A stretch of DNA of 64,000 nt from Tubulanus polymorphus (lineage: Eukaryota > Nemertea > Palaeonemertea > Tubulaniformes > Tubulanidae). Both the position numbers and the translations under genes were made by a program. The first letter of the stretch is position 1. Each line of letters begins with the position of its first letter. This document shows positions 35,846 through 49,479 of the stretch, in pieces. The notes beneath the pieces were generated by a model. The model ran no database searches. It worked only from the letters and a program-made list of their open reading frames with translations, and had not been told where the DNA came from. Location of the stretch: contig NC_134036.1 in the NCBI RefSeq assembly GCF_964204645.1, positions 4,882,001 through 4,946,000 of the forward strand. Direction: 5' to 3'.

Positions 35846-38800
35846 TGTTGTTCGGCATGGAACAGCGACTGAGAGCGCTGTTTATAGCGTCGCTGATCGT
35901 CTGTCAAGTTCGCATCGCGCGCGCTGATCGCGCAGACTCTATCGAGGAATCGTCTGTGACGGTAAGTTCGTCTTGTAACAACACGTGGTACCCGCTAGAT
36001 TCTACGTCCGGTTACATCGTTTCACCGAATTACCCGTCGTTAACGCGCGGTGTTGAATGCCGTTGGTTCATCAACAGTTCTTTACAGGGGACTTTTCACG
36101 TCCAAGTTTACCACGATATCGAGCTGTCAATATTCTGTAGTGATAACTACCTTCTCGTCCACGAGTCTGATAACCGATTGTGCGGCGATGGAAAATATGA
36201 AATCCGCCGTAACGATTCGATCTCGTTGATGTTTAGGAGTAACGTCGATGGTGCGCGAGGTAGTCGGGTTTATATCATATATCATTATGAACGAAGTCAA
36301 ATTAATATTCTTCACGACTGTTCAAGGTACGATTTAATATTAAAGAGGCTAAAAGCTGAGCGGGGTTATGAATTCGCGATTCATAAATTACGTAATTGCA
36401 AGTTGTTTGTTGAATTGAGCGGGATGCCGCGAGGCTATGCGATGAATCTTACATTAATTGATATAGATTTCAAATCCTATCATGTTGGGGAGTCGTTAAC
36501 GGTGGCCATAAGACTCCACGACGGATGGAACACCAGTAGTGATCCTTTCGCTTTTATACCACAACAATCTGGACATCCACCTTCATCATTTTATACTAAA
36601 ACTAACAAAGCTGTATTCTTTTTACGGAAGATACATGTCCAGTTAAAGCTTTTAGTTCAGACGTATAGAATATCGGATTGGAACGTATCTAATCCGTTGA
36701 TTCAGATCTCTAATAACGAATCGGGAGTGCTCATTCCCGATGACAACAGTTTACACGTAATAACTCGATCGAAACACTTACACTGCTGGTCTATCACAGT
36801 GCAGGTGTTACAGTACGTCGTCTTCAACTGGACACGTGATCTCGTCACATCAGGTGACATCATCGGTGTATATAAACTAGAAGGGCTACCCATTTTAGGA
36901 ACTGATGTTTTACTCGGTCACAACTACCTGCAATCACTGAGTGTTAAATCTGAAGGCTTTCTCGTCATACTGTGCGTTTTAAAAACAACAGTTCACGATG
37001 ATGTAAGATTTGAAATAAGCTATAAATTGGAATCTATTTCGATAGACGATATCAAGGTCAACAACATTCGGGTGAGTATTACCTCTGTAATTATGTTACC
37101 CCTTATCGAAATAACATATATTATCAAAAATCTGTCTGATAAACTTATTATTGGCGAACTTTAGGTACCCGTGAACCGAATGCGGTTTTTGATGCCATTC
37201 TGGCTGTTTCCGAAACAAAAAAAAGTATCGGTAAATTATCGCATCACTAGATACGAGTTTAAATGGAAAGTAGATATTTATGAAGAGAAAATGGGACTAA
37301 CGGTTTTATCAGAGAACTGCGAGCGAGCTGGATTTTACATATTCGACGGTGGTAATTTCACGGCTAGACGATACGGTCCGTATTGTCCTCGTTTATACAC
37401 CCCGTACGACCGTAACGTCGTCAGTCTGATTACATCCGGCGGGTCGGTTACTGTAGCAGGATACGCGTATAACTGGAATGATCAGTTGACCGTTGAAAAA
37501 GAATCATTTCTGAGATTTCGCCCTACCGACTGTGACGGGTACATCCTCCGGGAGGGAGAACAGCGGGTCGATATGACTTCACACTGTCTCGTGATTACAC
37601 CCGAAAACCGACGCCTTCCTTTGAGAAACATCTACATATTATCAGAACACGAATATCAAATTGACCGATGTTTTCAGGGTGCTATACCATTCGGTTCATG
37701 TGGATCGTACGTTAGCTTGAGTAGTCAGTTGCTCAATAACAGTCTCGTATTAAACACTGTGAAAATGCGAACCCCGAGTTTATTCTGGAATTATTATTTG
37801 ATGGTTGAACTTCGGAGTAAATGCCAAAAATTGAAATCTGCCGTTATAGAAATACTGGGTGGGAGGGTATTTGAAGATGAATGCGGGTTGTTGCAATCAC
37901 CAAATTATCCGGGATTATCTGAGTATCAACATGAACCACTTTATTATAACTATCCTCAAGTGGTCAGACGGGGCAAATTTTCCTACCACCGGTTTCTAAT
38001 CAAATACATAGACAGGGTACTGTGCACGAAATCGGGTGTGAGTGACAAAGATCCGATTATCTACAAACAATCGATACATGAATCGCACAGTAGAAAAATC
38101 ACACATGAGCATAGAATATGTGACAATAACGCGATACCGGGACTTGTGTTTTATAGTTTAAGAGATGACAGGGTGTGGTTTGAGGTGAAACGTTATATCC
38201 CGACATTTCAAATACAATACACATTAGAACAGTCGTTACCGGTAAAACAGTTTGAAAATGTCTGTAAATCAGGATTTATAGATTCGGGAATTTCATGCGT
38301 AAAATACATCAGAGATGAACGTCTGAATTGGGAGAATGCTGCATTGTACTGTAGACAGAAGTACGCGGGACATCTACTCAGTATCAACTCAGAACAGGAA
38401 ATGATTTCTATCAAACGATTATTCGCAACAGAACTTCTTCTAAATGCCTATTCACAGAAAGCGCTCATAATGATGATTGGATTAAAAATGAAGGTAAAAT
38501 TCTTAATTTCTAAATCTATCTCGTTAAAAGAAATTTATATACAATTATGATGTTTTAATCATGAATTTGCCACTTAAACTTTTAGTCTACTTCTGGTTCT
38601 TACACGTGGACTGATGGGAAACCATTGAGCTACACGGAGTGGTATCAACCTACAAATAACGACACGATACCAGAAGTTATTCAAGGATTGATATCACCTC
38701 TAAGAAAACAACCGATAAATGACGTCAATATGCAGTGTACGGCGATGATACTGAATAATCCACGAGGATCAGCGAACTGGGTTCGATTCCCATGTGAAAT

Positions 38801-41800
38801 CGAAGAGGTCCACACGAGTTTCATTTGCGAAACTGAAAGAATTGATATCGAAAATAGAACAGCATTAATGTTGAACATAACCAAAAACGACACATTTCTA
38901 ATACGGGAAAATCCATTTCAAAATATTGATTTCAATGAATCGAGCTGTACATTTGGTTTGGTAAGAATAGACAGACAATGCTATCAAATACTGACAGACT
39001 GGAACACACATCGAGGTCTTGATATAAAAAGTGCGACAGAGATGTGTAATGGCGTCCGGGCCGAAGTAGGTAGTACAAACAGTAATACTGAAAAAGATAT
39101 CTTAAATTTGATAACAACATTTCAATATCAACATCAATATAGCTCTCTACTAACGATGACTTCTTATGACACACTGCAAGTTATAAACCCAATAATCAGC
39201 AGAGATGAAATTACTTATATTCAATCACTAAAATGGATGATGAAACAGTTTGATAATGCGACAGATACAGCGCATTCTGTTTTGTGTTCATACAATGTAA
39301 CTGATGAAGAGTTAGCTTCCATAAGTGGATGTAAATCGTGGCAGTTTGAATGTAACGATCAAAGATGTATCAGCGACCATCGCGTATGTGATACCAGACA
39401 CGACTGTCGACACGGCGAAGATGAACTGAGTTGTTCGCATATCAATTTACACAGTCAGTTTCAATGCGATGATGGTCAGGTTATATCAATAAGTGGTTTC
39501 TGTGATTTCATACAGGATTGTGTGGATGGTTCTGATGAGAAATCTTGTTTTCATCCCCCGTGTTTGTCTGAACAATTTCGCTGCAAAAGTGGTCAATGTT
39601 TCAGTAGGTCAAACAGATGTGATGGAGTCACTGATTGTAAAGACGGATCAGATGAAATGGGATGCACTACTAAAATATGTCAGGGGTTCCTGTGTAACAG
39701 TGGAGACTGTATTAGTTCTCAGTTATATCAGGATGGTGTCGTGGATTGTAGTGGAAGCCTTGAAGAAGATGAATTAGTAACAACTACTAATGTTACAGTG
39801 AATCCTACTGTTCAGTGCAATAATGAAAACTACTGCAAAACTAACTTTACAAATCTCTGTACGGAATCAGATGAACAAAGATGTTCTTTCAATTCTCCTC
39901 ACTGTTATTCAAGACGTCACAGATGTATTCTAGAAAGAATGTCAAATGGTTTCCCAGTTTGTAGAAATCTTGAGCACGTACTGAGATGTGAAGAATTAGA
40001 TTGTCCAGCTGGTACTGTAAAATGTCCAGCATCGTACTGTATACCGATCAGACAGGTGTGCGATGGTCAATCGGATTGTCCTAATTCAGAAGATGAACAA
40101 AACTGCGAGACATTTTCTTGTCCAGGAATGTTTAAATGTGGTCAGGAAAATCGGTGTATTCCCCAATCTGAAGTTTGTGACGGTTTCGTCAACTGTAAAC
40201 ATACAAATGATGACGAGGCTTTCTGTAATGTCACGTGTAAGAAGGGCTGTAGATGTCAAGGTCATTTGATTGATTGTGCGTATGCTCGTTTAAAAGATGT
40301 AACTGATCTTTTCTCGACATCAAGTCGAGTTTTGATTCTATCGAATAACAGAATCATTCTGAGCGAGTCGACGTTTTCTTCATTCGTTTATCTTCGAATG
40401 CTCAACATCTCTTTCAATGAATTGTCTTATATTTTACCGAACTCGTTCACAAACCTGCATAATTTACACATATTAGATCTTACATACAACAACATAACAT
40501 CATTATCCACAAACACATTCATCGGGTTGTATAATTTAAAAGAGTTATTGATAACTGAAAATCCTTTACGCCATTTAGACGACAATACCTTCCAAGATTT
40601 AATGTCATTACAATTTCTGGACCTTCGAGGGCTTTCAGTTTTGCTGCTTGGCAGAGATGTATTTAGAGGTTTATCTGCATTACAGTCGTTGGATATTAGC
40701 AGTAACAGAATCCATCATATTTCACGTTATGCTTTTTCAGGATTAAATGAACTTAGAATTCTCGATATCACCAACAACTCTAAATTTATTTTGACTGAGA
40801 CAGGCGTTTTCGATAATCTAACATCATTAGTCTCGTTAACGTCTGATGCTTACAAATTTTGTTGCATGGCTCCGCATGTTGACCAGTGTCTTCCTGAAGC
40901 TGATGAATTTTCTTCTTGTTCTGATCTGATGGGTAACACAGTCCTCAGAGCTATCATCTGGGTCATCGCTTCATTTAGTTTCTTCGGGAACAGTATCGTC
41001 ATTTTATTTCGTCTTCGATCAATTCGACTTTCATCCTCCGAGAAACGTAACACATCTTCTGATATCTTAATCATCAATATCGCAGCTTGTGATTTTCTCA
41101 TGTCGATTTATTTGTTTTCGATTGCGGGTGCAGATTACATTTATAAAGGAATTTATTTCCTAAATTCTGAAACTTGGACTGGCAGTTCATTGTGAAGTTT
41201 CGCCGGAGTCACGGTGACTATTTCTTGTGAAGGCTCATTGACGTTTCTATTTATTCTAACACGGCAGAGATTCTCGAATATCGTTAATCCATTTTCTGGA
41301 AGCCCGATTACATCGTCGAGATATGTGTCCATTATTTGTGGCGTGTGTTGGGTTATTATAAGTACAATCTCTATAATACCGCTGTCACAATTATCTTATT
41401 TCGGTATTAAATTCTACGGTACTACTGGAGTTTGTTTACCTATGAATTTAATATCAATTAATGTCCACGCCTGGCAATATTCATTCGCTATTTTTGCGGT
41501 ATTCAACTCGTTCATACTCGCTACGATAATGGCGACTTATGCGCAAATGTACAGACTCGTATCTGGAAGCAGGACAGGTTCGGGTAGAATCGATCCTACC
41601 GAACTGGTTTTAGCACGAAGAAGTTTGGTGATAAATCTTTGTAATTTATTTTGCTGGCTGCCGTTAATTGTCGTTCAGTTTTGCACGGTATTACGGGTAG
41701 AAATACCGAATCAGGTGGCGGCTTGGCTGGCGGTTCTTTTCTTACCGATCAACTCGTCCCTCAATCCCCTTCTTTACACAATACTGACTATCGATATGAA

Positions 41801-41834
41801 ATCAATACGAGCAAAAACAAAACGCTTACGTTAA
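35845..41834 (+). pseudogene. Unit 6: chimeric receptor interrupted by an in-frame TGA in TM3
   Basis: Exons 35845-37071, 37165-38493 and 38586-41834, with TGA at 41193-41195. As it stands the product would be about 1721 residues, ending after TM2; the remaining frame (41196-41834) stays open to the normal stop. All seven other copies covering the site have TGT here, the Cys expected to pair with extracellular loop 2 (GVCLP). One base change therefore removes five helices. Everything else looks functional: splice sites, signal peptide and intact upstream exons. It also has the most individual exon 2: NRMRFLMPFWLF at the start and a quite different CUB6 (about 37830-38100). CUB2 is a diverged type A relative. 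Intron 2 and lectin domain 2 match units 2/3. The 3' half matches unit 4. It could be a young pseudogene, a polymorphism, an assembly error, or a truncated membrane-held decoy. Confidence 0.75.
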
Positions 41835-43508
41835 TAAATGTTTTAAACAGTCTAAACGCTTTTATCCGTCAAATATTATCGGGTTGTCCTATTTAAGCTC
41901 AAGAGTAGTTTTCATTTTGATTATTCGTTCATAAAGTTCACACATTTCACCCCAAATCATCCCCTCTCTGCAAGACGCGTTGGGAACTATAGAAAATATT
42001 GGAATTTTAAACATGATATTGATTTCTCAAAAACCCTGGCGAACGAAGTTATCAGAATATTTCTGAAATATAATTGGGCGTGGGTATTAACGACACGTGG
42101 AAACGATGGAACCGAAAATTTATTTAGAATTGGATAAGAAATGTGGTGCGAATATCAAATTGCCCAAATTACCGCGAGATGTTGAACCTGTTATTTTTCA
42201 TTTTACCTGCTAATTCAGCTTCATAGAAATAAAAGATGAATTGACCTCGTAAATACTCAGCGCATCATTAGAGTTGTTAAAATTCTAAGGCGTCACGTTT
42301 GAAACATATAGCTTAATCTTTTCTTTCATTTCTTAATATAAGATAGCGAATATTTCGTTTTCTCTTTAAGATATCAATCGAATGCGGAATTTTAGTTAAA
42401 AAATAATGATTGTTTTAACAAAGCGCGAGGGAGTAGAGAATAGATTTCTATATCGCAAACACTTTCTTTTCGGATTCATCACTTTGACCGTACGTACGAG
42501 TGACGTTAAGATAATAAATAGGTCAAGAGATTTTAGGGCGTTTTTCAACCAGTGTTGTTTATAAGTAACGGTAAATTTCATTTTTATAGGAAATCGATTT
42601 TTGCCCAGACTCGAGCTACCCACTCGCCAGTCATCAACTGGTGGATCTGTCTTTCAATTACGAATAAATGTAAATACAGCCTACGAAGCATTTTACAGAA
42701 CTGAATTGGATTGGAGAATGTGTACGCTGAAAGTTACCAATTACGTGTTTGGTATAATGAAAAACCCAGACGAATTAACATCCAACTATGATATATCCTA
42801 TAGATTTTCAATTACAAACACGAACCCGCTGTTTTATTCCCGGTATGTTCGATCTCTTTATTTTATAACACATTAATCTAATTATCCTAACATTAAACTA
42901 ACCGATCAAACGAGTAAGAAGGGCAATACATATTTCAGGATCGAAAACTTCAAAACGCGGTTCGTGAATTCGCGAAAACAGCGTCTTAGTAACGCGTAAA
43001 GTAACGCGCTACGACTTGTTTGAACTCACGCCAGTCGCCAATTTTCAAAACGGTCAAAATCCCGAAACCGAGTGATACGTATAAACTGCGATTCCAATAA
43101 TAATCATAAAGTCGAATTTGTCGGAAGGTCGAGCGAAAATATATATTCGACTAGCTAATGAAATATTAATCTAAAAATAAAATACGTAAACGAACGGAAC
43201 GAAATAATTGGGATATTTTTATGTATAATTGGACATGAATATTTACCGCGCCTGAAGGAAACGTGAAACTGAAAATTGCTGAACAGATTGATGGTAATTA
43301 CTGGAGAACTCGCTCGAAAGAAATGTCAACGTTTGAAAATATATTTGTACCCTGAATTTGCTGATTGCAGCAAATGAATAGTAAGAAATCTAAAATGCTC
43401 CATCATTTATGGATAGAACATGAAGATAGAAAGTAACGTGAAAAGGCGATCAGTGATTGAAATAATAACTTTTGAATCTGGAATGAATTCCATCGTTGTG
43501 TTGTGTTG
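41835..43508. other. Spacer 6: between units 6 and 7
   Basis: Close copy of spacer 4, offset by two units (about 15.3 kb). Palindrome TTCGTGAATTCGCGAA (one mismatch) at 42961-42976; TATA-like tract at 43136-43147. The fold-back seen in spacer 3 is absent: the same site near 42770-42800 carries one arm with a small deletion. No gene seen. Confidence 0.6.
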
Positions 43509-43509
43509 A
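43483..43509 (+). promoter_or_regulatory. Upstream mini-ORF of unit 7 (TGATG)
   Basis: Eight codons (MNSIVVLC) with the TGA overlapping the ATG at 43509. Confidence 0.45.
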
Positions 43510-46500
43510 TGTTGTTCGGTATGGAACAGCGACTGAGAGCGCTGTTTATAGCGTCGCTGATCGTCTGTAGAGTTCGCATCGCGAGCGCTGATCGCGCAGA
43601 CTCTATCGAGGAATCGTCTGTGACGGTAAGTTCGTCTTGTAACAACACGTGGTACCCGCTAGATTCTACGTCCGGTTACATCGTTTCACCGAATTACCCT
43701 TCGTTAACGCGCGGTGTTGAATGTCGTTGGTTCATCAACAGTTCCCTTCCGGGAACTGTTCATCTCCAAGTTTACTACTACATCGATCCGTCAATATTCT
43801 GTAGTGATAACTACCTTCTCGTCTACGAGTCTGAAAACAGATTCTGCGGTTATGGAAAACGTGAAATCCGCCGTAACGATTCGATCTCGTTAATGTTTAT
43901 GAGTAACGTCGATGGTAGGCGAGGTAGTCGGGTTTATATAACATATCGCTATGAGCGAAGTCCGTTGAAAATCAGCCACGTCTGTCTACGGTACAATATA
44001 AGATTGGCGCGGCTAAAAGCTGACCGGGGTTTCAAGTTCGTTATTGAAAGACTTCAGAATTGCCAGTTGATTCTAGAATGGATCGAAATGCCGCGAGGTT
44101 ATGCAATGAATATCACATTAATTGATGTAGTTCTAATATCAAATCAAATTTGGTCAGTATCAATTGAATTGTACGACGGTTTGAACACCAGCAGTGAACC
44201 TATAGGTATTATACGAGAACAAACCGGACATCCGCCTTCGTCATTTTATACTAAAACAAATAAAGCAACCATATCTTCGATTCATCGGTATCCAGCAAGT
44301 CAATTCAAGCTTTTAGTCCGGTCGTATAAAATATCAGATTGGGACGTATCCAATCCGTTGATTCAAATCTCGAATAACGAGTCGGGAGTGCTCATTCCCG
44401 ATGACAACAGTTTACACGTAATAACTCGATCGAAACACTTACACTGCTGGTCTATCACAGTGCAGGTGTTACAGTACGTCGTCTTTAACTGGACACGTGA
44501 TCTCATCACATCCGGAAAAGTCATTGGCGTATACAAACAAGAAGGGTTACGCGTTGTTGAAACTGATATTTTACTCGGTTACAACTACCTGCAAACACTG
44601 AGTGTCAAATCTGAAGGCTTTCTCGACGTTTTGTGCGTTTTAAAAACAACGGTCGACGTGAATGTGAGATTTGAAATAAACTATAGGATGGAATCTCTTT
44701 CGATATATGATATAAAGGTCATAAACCAGGTAAATATCACCTGTGAAATTTTGTTATCCCGTATCGATACGACTTGAAATCATTTAAGATAAAAACTGTC
44801 TGATATGCTTGTAATATTGGCCAACTCTAGGTACCAGTGTACCGAATGTGGTTTATGACGCAAGACTCGCTGTTTCCAAAACGAAATAAAGCCTCGGTGA
44901 ATTATCGCGTCACTAGATACGAGTTCAAATGGAAAGTTGATATCTATGAAGAGAATATGGAACTAACAGTTTTATCTGAGAACTGCGAGCGAGCTGGATT
45001 TTACATATTCGACGGTGGTAATTTCACGGCTAGACGATACGGTCCGTATTGTCCTCGTTTATGGACATACGGCCGTAACGTCGTCAGTCTGATTACATCA
45101 GGTGGATCGGTTACTGTAGTAGGATACGCTTATAACTGGGATGATCAGTTAACAGTCGGTAAGATATCATATCTCAGATTTCGTCCTACCGACTGCGACG
45201 GGTATGTTTTAAAGGATGGAGAACATCGGATCAATATGACGTCACACTGTCTCGTGATAACACCGGAAAATCGACGCCTTCCTTTGAGAAATATAAATTT
45301 ATTATCTAAACACGAATATCAAATTGACCGATGTTTTCAGGATCATCTATCTTTTGGTTCTTGTACAAGATATCTGCGATTGAGTAGTCAGGTTCTTAAT
45401 AACAGTCTCGTATTGAACGCTGTGAAAACACGTGTGACGTATGTATTCTGGCTCCATCCCTTATTAATTGAACTACGACGTAAATGTCAACGATCGAAGA
45501 AAGTTGCAGTATTTGGGGCTATCGACCAGTCACCACTGAATGATAATTGCGGAGTCATACAGTCACCAAACTACCCGGGATCAGCAGGGCACACCAGAGA
45601 AGCATTAATATATAGTTTCCAGAGTAGGAACATTCAGCGAATTGAGTATTACAGATTTGTAATCAAATATACTGAAAAGATACGCTGTGAGAAGGCATGG
45701 TCAGGCGACAAGGACCCGGTTATGATAACGCAATCTGTTACTGATACAACTAGCGGTCAAACACATCAACACGAAAATAGAATATGTGACAATAACGCGA
45801 TACCGGGACTTGTGTTTTATAGTTTAAGAGATGAGAACCTGTGGTTTGAGGTGAAAAATTACATACCGACATTTCAAATACAATACATACTAGAACAGCC
45901 GATACCGGTAAAACAGTTTAAAAATGTCTGTAAATCGGGATTTTTAGATTCGGGAATTTCATGCGTAAAATACATCAGAGATGAACGTCTGAATTGGGAG
46001 AATGCTGAATTGTACTGTAGACAGAAGTACGCGGGACACCTACTCAGTATCAACTCACAACAGGAAATGATTTCTATTAAAAGATTATTCGCTACAAAGC
46101 TTCTTCCAAAGGCATATTCACACAGAGCGCTCATAATGATGATTGGATTAAAACTGCAAGTAAGTCATGAGATAAGTCCTAAGGAAGTTTGTATATAAGA
46201 ATTTGATGTTATGTTTAATCACGTGTTGGCAACTTAATTTTTCAGCCCGTTTCTGGTTATTACACGTGGACTGACGGGAAACCATTGAGCTACACAGAGT
46301 GGTATAAACCTACAAATAACGACACGATACCAGAAGTTATTCGAGGATTGATATCTCCTCTCAGAAAACAACCGATAAATGACGTCAATATGCCTTGTAC
46401 ATCGATGATACTGAATAATCCACGAGGATCAGCGAACTGGGTTCGATTCCCCTGCGAAATTGAAGAGGTTCATACGAGTTTCATTTGCGAAACTGAAAGA

Positions 46501-49479
46501 TTTGTCAACGAAAATAGAACAGCAACCATGTGGAATGTAACCAAAAACGACACATTTCTATTTCAAAATACTGATTTCAACGATTCGAACTGTACGATTG
46601 GTTGGGTAAACATAGGTAAACAATGCTATCAAATACTGACAGATTGGAACAGACATCGAGGTCTTGATTCAAAAACTGCTACAGAGATGTGTCATAGCAT
46701 CGGATCTGATATGGGCAAAATATTCCGTAACACAGAAAATGACATCTTAAATTTGATAAAATCATTTCAATATCAACATCAATATAGCTCTATACTAACG
46801 ATGACTTCTTATGACACACTGCAAGTTATAAATCCAATAATCACCAGAGATGAAATTACTTATATTCAATCAATAAAATGGACAATGAAACAGTTTGATA
46901 ACGCGACAGATACGGTGCATTCTGTTTTGTGTTCCTACAATGTAACTGATGAAGAGTTGGCTCTTATAAGCGGTTGTAAATCGTGGCAGTTTGAATGTAG
47001 CGATCAAAGATGTATCAGCGACCATCGCGTATGTGATACCAGACACGACTGTCAACACGGTGAAGATGAAATGAGTTGTTCGCATATCAATTTACACAGT
47101 CAGTTTCAATGCGATGATGGTCAGGTTATATCAATAAGTGGATTTTGTGATTTCATACAGGATTGTGTGGATGGTTCGGATGAGGAATCTTGTATTCATC
47201 CACCGTGTTTCTCTGAACAATTTCGCTGTGAAAGTGGTCAATGTATCAGTAGATCAAGTAGATGTGATGGAGTCACTGATTGTAAAGACGGATCAGATGA
47301 AATGGGATGCACTACTGAAATGTGTCAGGGGTTCCTGTGTAACAGTGGAGACTGTATTAGTTCTCAGTTATATCGGGATGGTGTCGTGGATTGTAGTGGA
47401 AGCCTCGAAGAAGATGAATTAGTAACAACTACTAATGTTATAGTGAATCCTACTGTTCAGTGCAATAATGAAAACTACTGCACAACTAATTTCACAAATC
47501 TCTGTACGGAATCAGATGAACAAAGATGTTCTTTCAATTCTCCTCACTGTTATTCAAGACGTCGCAGATGTATTCTAGAAAGAATGACAAATAGTTTCCT
47601 AGTTTGTAGAGATCTTGAGCACGTATTGAGATGTGAAGAATTTGAATGTCCAGCTGGTACTGTAAAATGTCCAGCATCGTACTGTATACCGATCAGACAG
47701 GTGTGCGATGGTCAATCAGATTGTTCTAATTCAGAAGATGAACAAAACTGCGAGACATTTTCTTGTCCAGGAATGTTTAAATGCGGTCAGGAAAATCGGT
47801 GTATTCCCCAATCTGAAGTTTGTGACGGTTTCGTCAACTGTAAACATACAAATGATGATGAGGCTTTCTGTAATGTCACGTGTCCTACTGGCTGTAGATG
47901 TCAAGGTCATTTGATTGATTGTGCGAATGCTCGTTTAAAAGATGTAACTGATCTTTTCTCGACATCAAGTCGAGTTTTAATTCTATCGAATAACAGAATC
48001 ATTCTGAGCGAGTCGACGTTTTCTTCATTCGTTTATCTTCGAATGCTCAACATCTCCTTCAATGAATTGTCTCATATTTTACCGAACTCGTTCACAAACC
48101 TGCATAATCTACATACATTAGATCTTATATACAACAACATAACATCATTATCCACAAACACATTCATCGGGTTGCATAATTTAAAAGAGTTATTGATAAC
48201 TGAAAATCCTATACGCCATTTAGACGACAATACCTTCCAAGATTTAATGTCATTACAAATTCTGAACCTTCAAGGGCTTTCAGTTTTGCTGCTTGTTAGA
48301 GATGTATTTAGAGGTTTATCTGCATTACAGTCGTTGGATATTAGCAGAAACAGAATCCATCATATTTCACGATATGCTTTTTCAGGATTGAATGAACTTA
48401 GAATTCTCGATATCACCAACAACTCTAAATTTATTTCGACAGAAAGAGGCGTTTTCGATAATCTAACATCATTAGTCTCGTTAACGTCTGATGCTTACAA
48501 ATTTTGTTGCATGGCTCCGAATGTTGACCAGTGTCTTCCTGAAGTCGATGAATTTTCCTCCTGTTCTGATCTGATGGGTAACACAGTCCTCAGAGCTATC
48601 ATCTGGGTCATCGCTGCGTTCAGTCTCTTCGCAAACACGATTGTCATTTTATTTCGTCTTCGATCAATTCAACTTTCGTCCTCCGAAAAGCGTAACACAT
48701 CCTCCGATATCCTTATTATCAATATCGCAGCTTGTGATTTTTTGATGTCGATTTATTTGTTTTCGATCGCGGGTGCGGATTACGTTTTTAAAGGAGTTTA
48801 TTTCTTGAATTCTGAAACTTGGACGGACAGTTCATTGTGTAGTTTCGCTGGAGTTACGGTCACTATTTCTTGTGAAGGCTCGTTGACATTTCTATTCATT
48901 CTTACACGTCATAGATTTTCAAATATCGTAAATCCATTTTCTGGAAGCCCGAATACTACACCGAGATATGTGTCGATTATTTGTGGCGTGTGTTGGCTTA
49001 CTATAAGTACAATCTCCATCACGCCGCTGTCTAAATTATCTTATTTCGGTATTAAATTCTACGGTACTACTGGAGTTTGTTTACCTATGAATTTAATTTC
49101 AATTGATGTCAACGGCTGGCAATATTCATTCGCTATTTTTGCCGTCTTCAACTCTGGTTTACTTGTTGCAATAATGGCGACTTATGCGCAAATGTACCGA
49201 CTCGTATCTGGAAGCAGGTCTGGTTCGGGTAGAATCGACCCTACCGAACTGGTTTTAGCGCGTAGGAGTTTGGTGATTAATCTTTGTAATTTATTTTGCT
49301 GGCTGCCGTTTATTATCGTTCAGTTTTGCGCGGTATTACGGGTAGAAATACCGAATCAGGTGGCGGCTTGGCTGGCGGTTCTTTTCTTACCGATCAACTC
49401 GTCCCTCAATCCCCTTCTTTACACAATACTGACCATCGATATGAAATCCATACGAGCAAAAACAAAACGCTTACGTTAA
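43509..49479 (+). CDS. Unit 7: complete chimeric receptor with hybrid CUB2, about 1927 aa
   Basis: Exons 43509-44729, 44831-46159 and 46246-49479. CUB2 begins like type A (CLRYNIRLARLKAD) but its second half carries the type B signature (SEPIGIIREQTGHPP), then a stretch of its own (HRYPASQFK). This is the clearest within-domain hybrid in the array. The end of exon 1 and intron 1 match units 2, 3 and 8. The fourth CUB-like module has PRLWTYG. Lectin domain 1 has WYKPTNN. The helices differ more from the other copies than the ectodomain does: AAFSLFANT in TM1, PLSKLS after TM4, NSGLLVAIM in TM5, FIIV in TM6. TM3 is HRF. AATAAA at 49478-49483 overlaps the stop. Confidence 0.9.

Noticed and set aside
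41193-41195. Selenocysteine insertion at the unit 6 TGA
   Set aside because: All paralogues use TGT, GPCR TM3 is not a known selenoprotein site, and no SECIS-like structure was recognised downstream. A plain nonsense change or sequence error is simpler.
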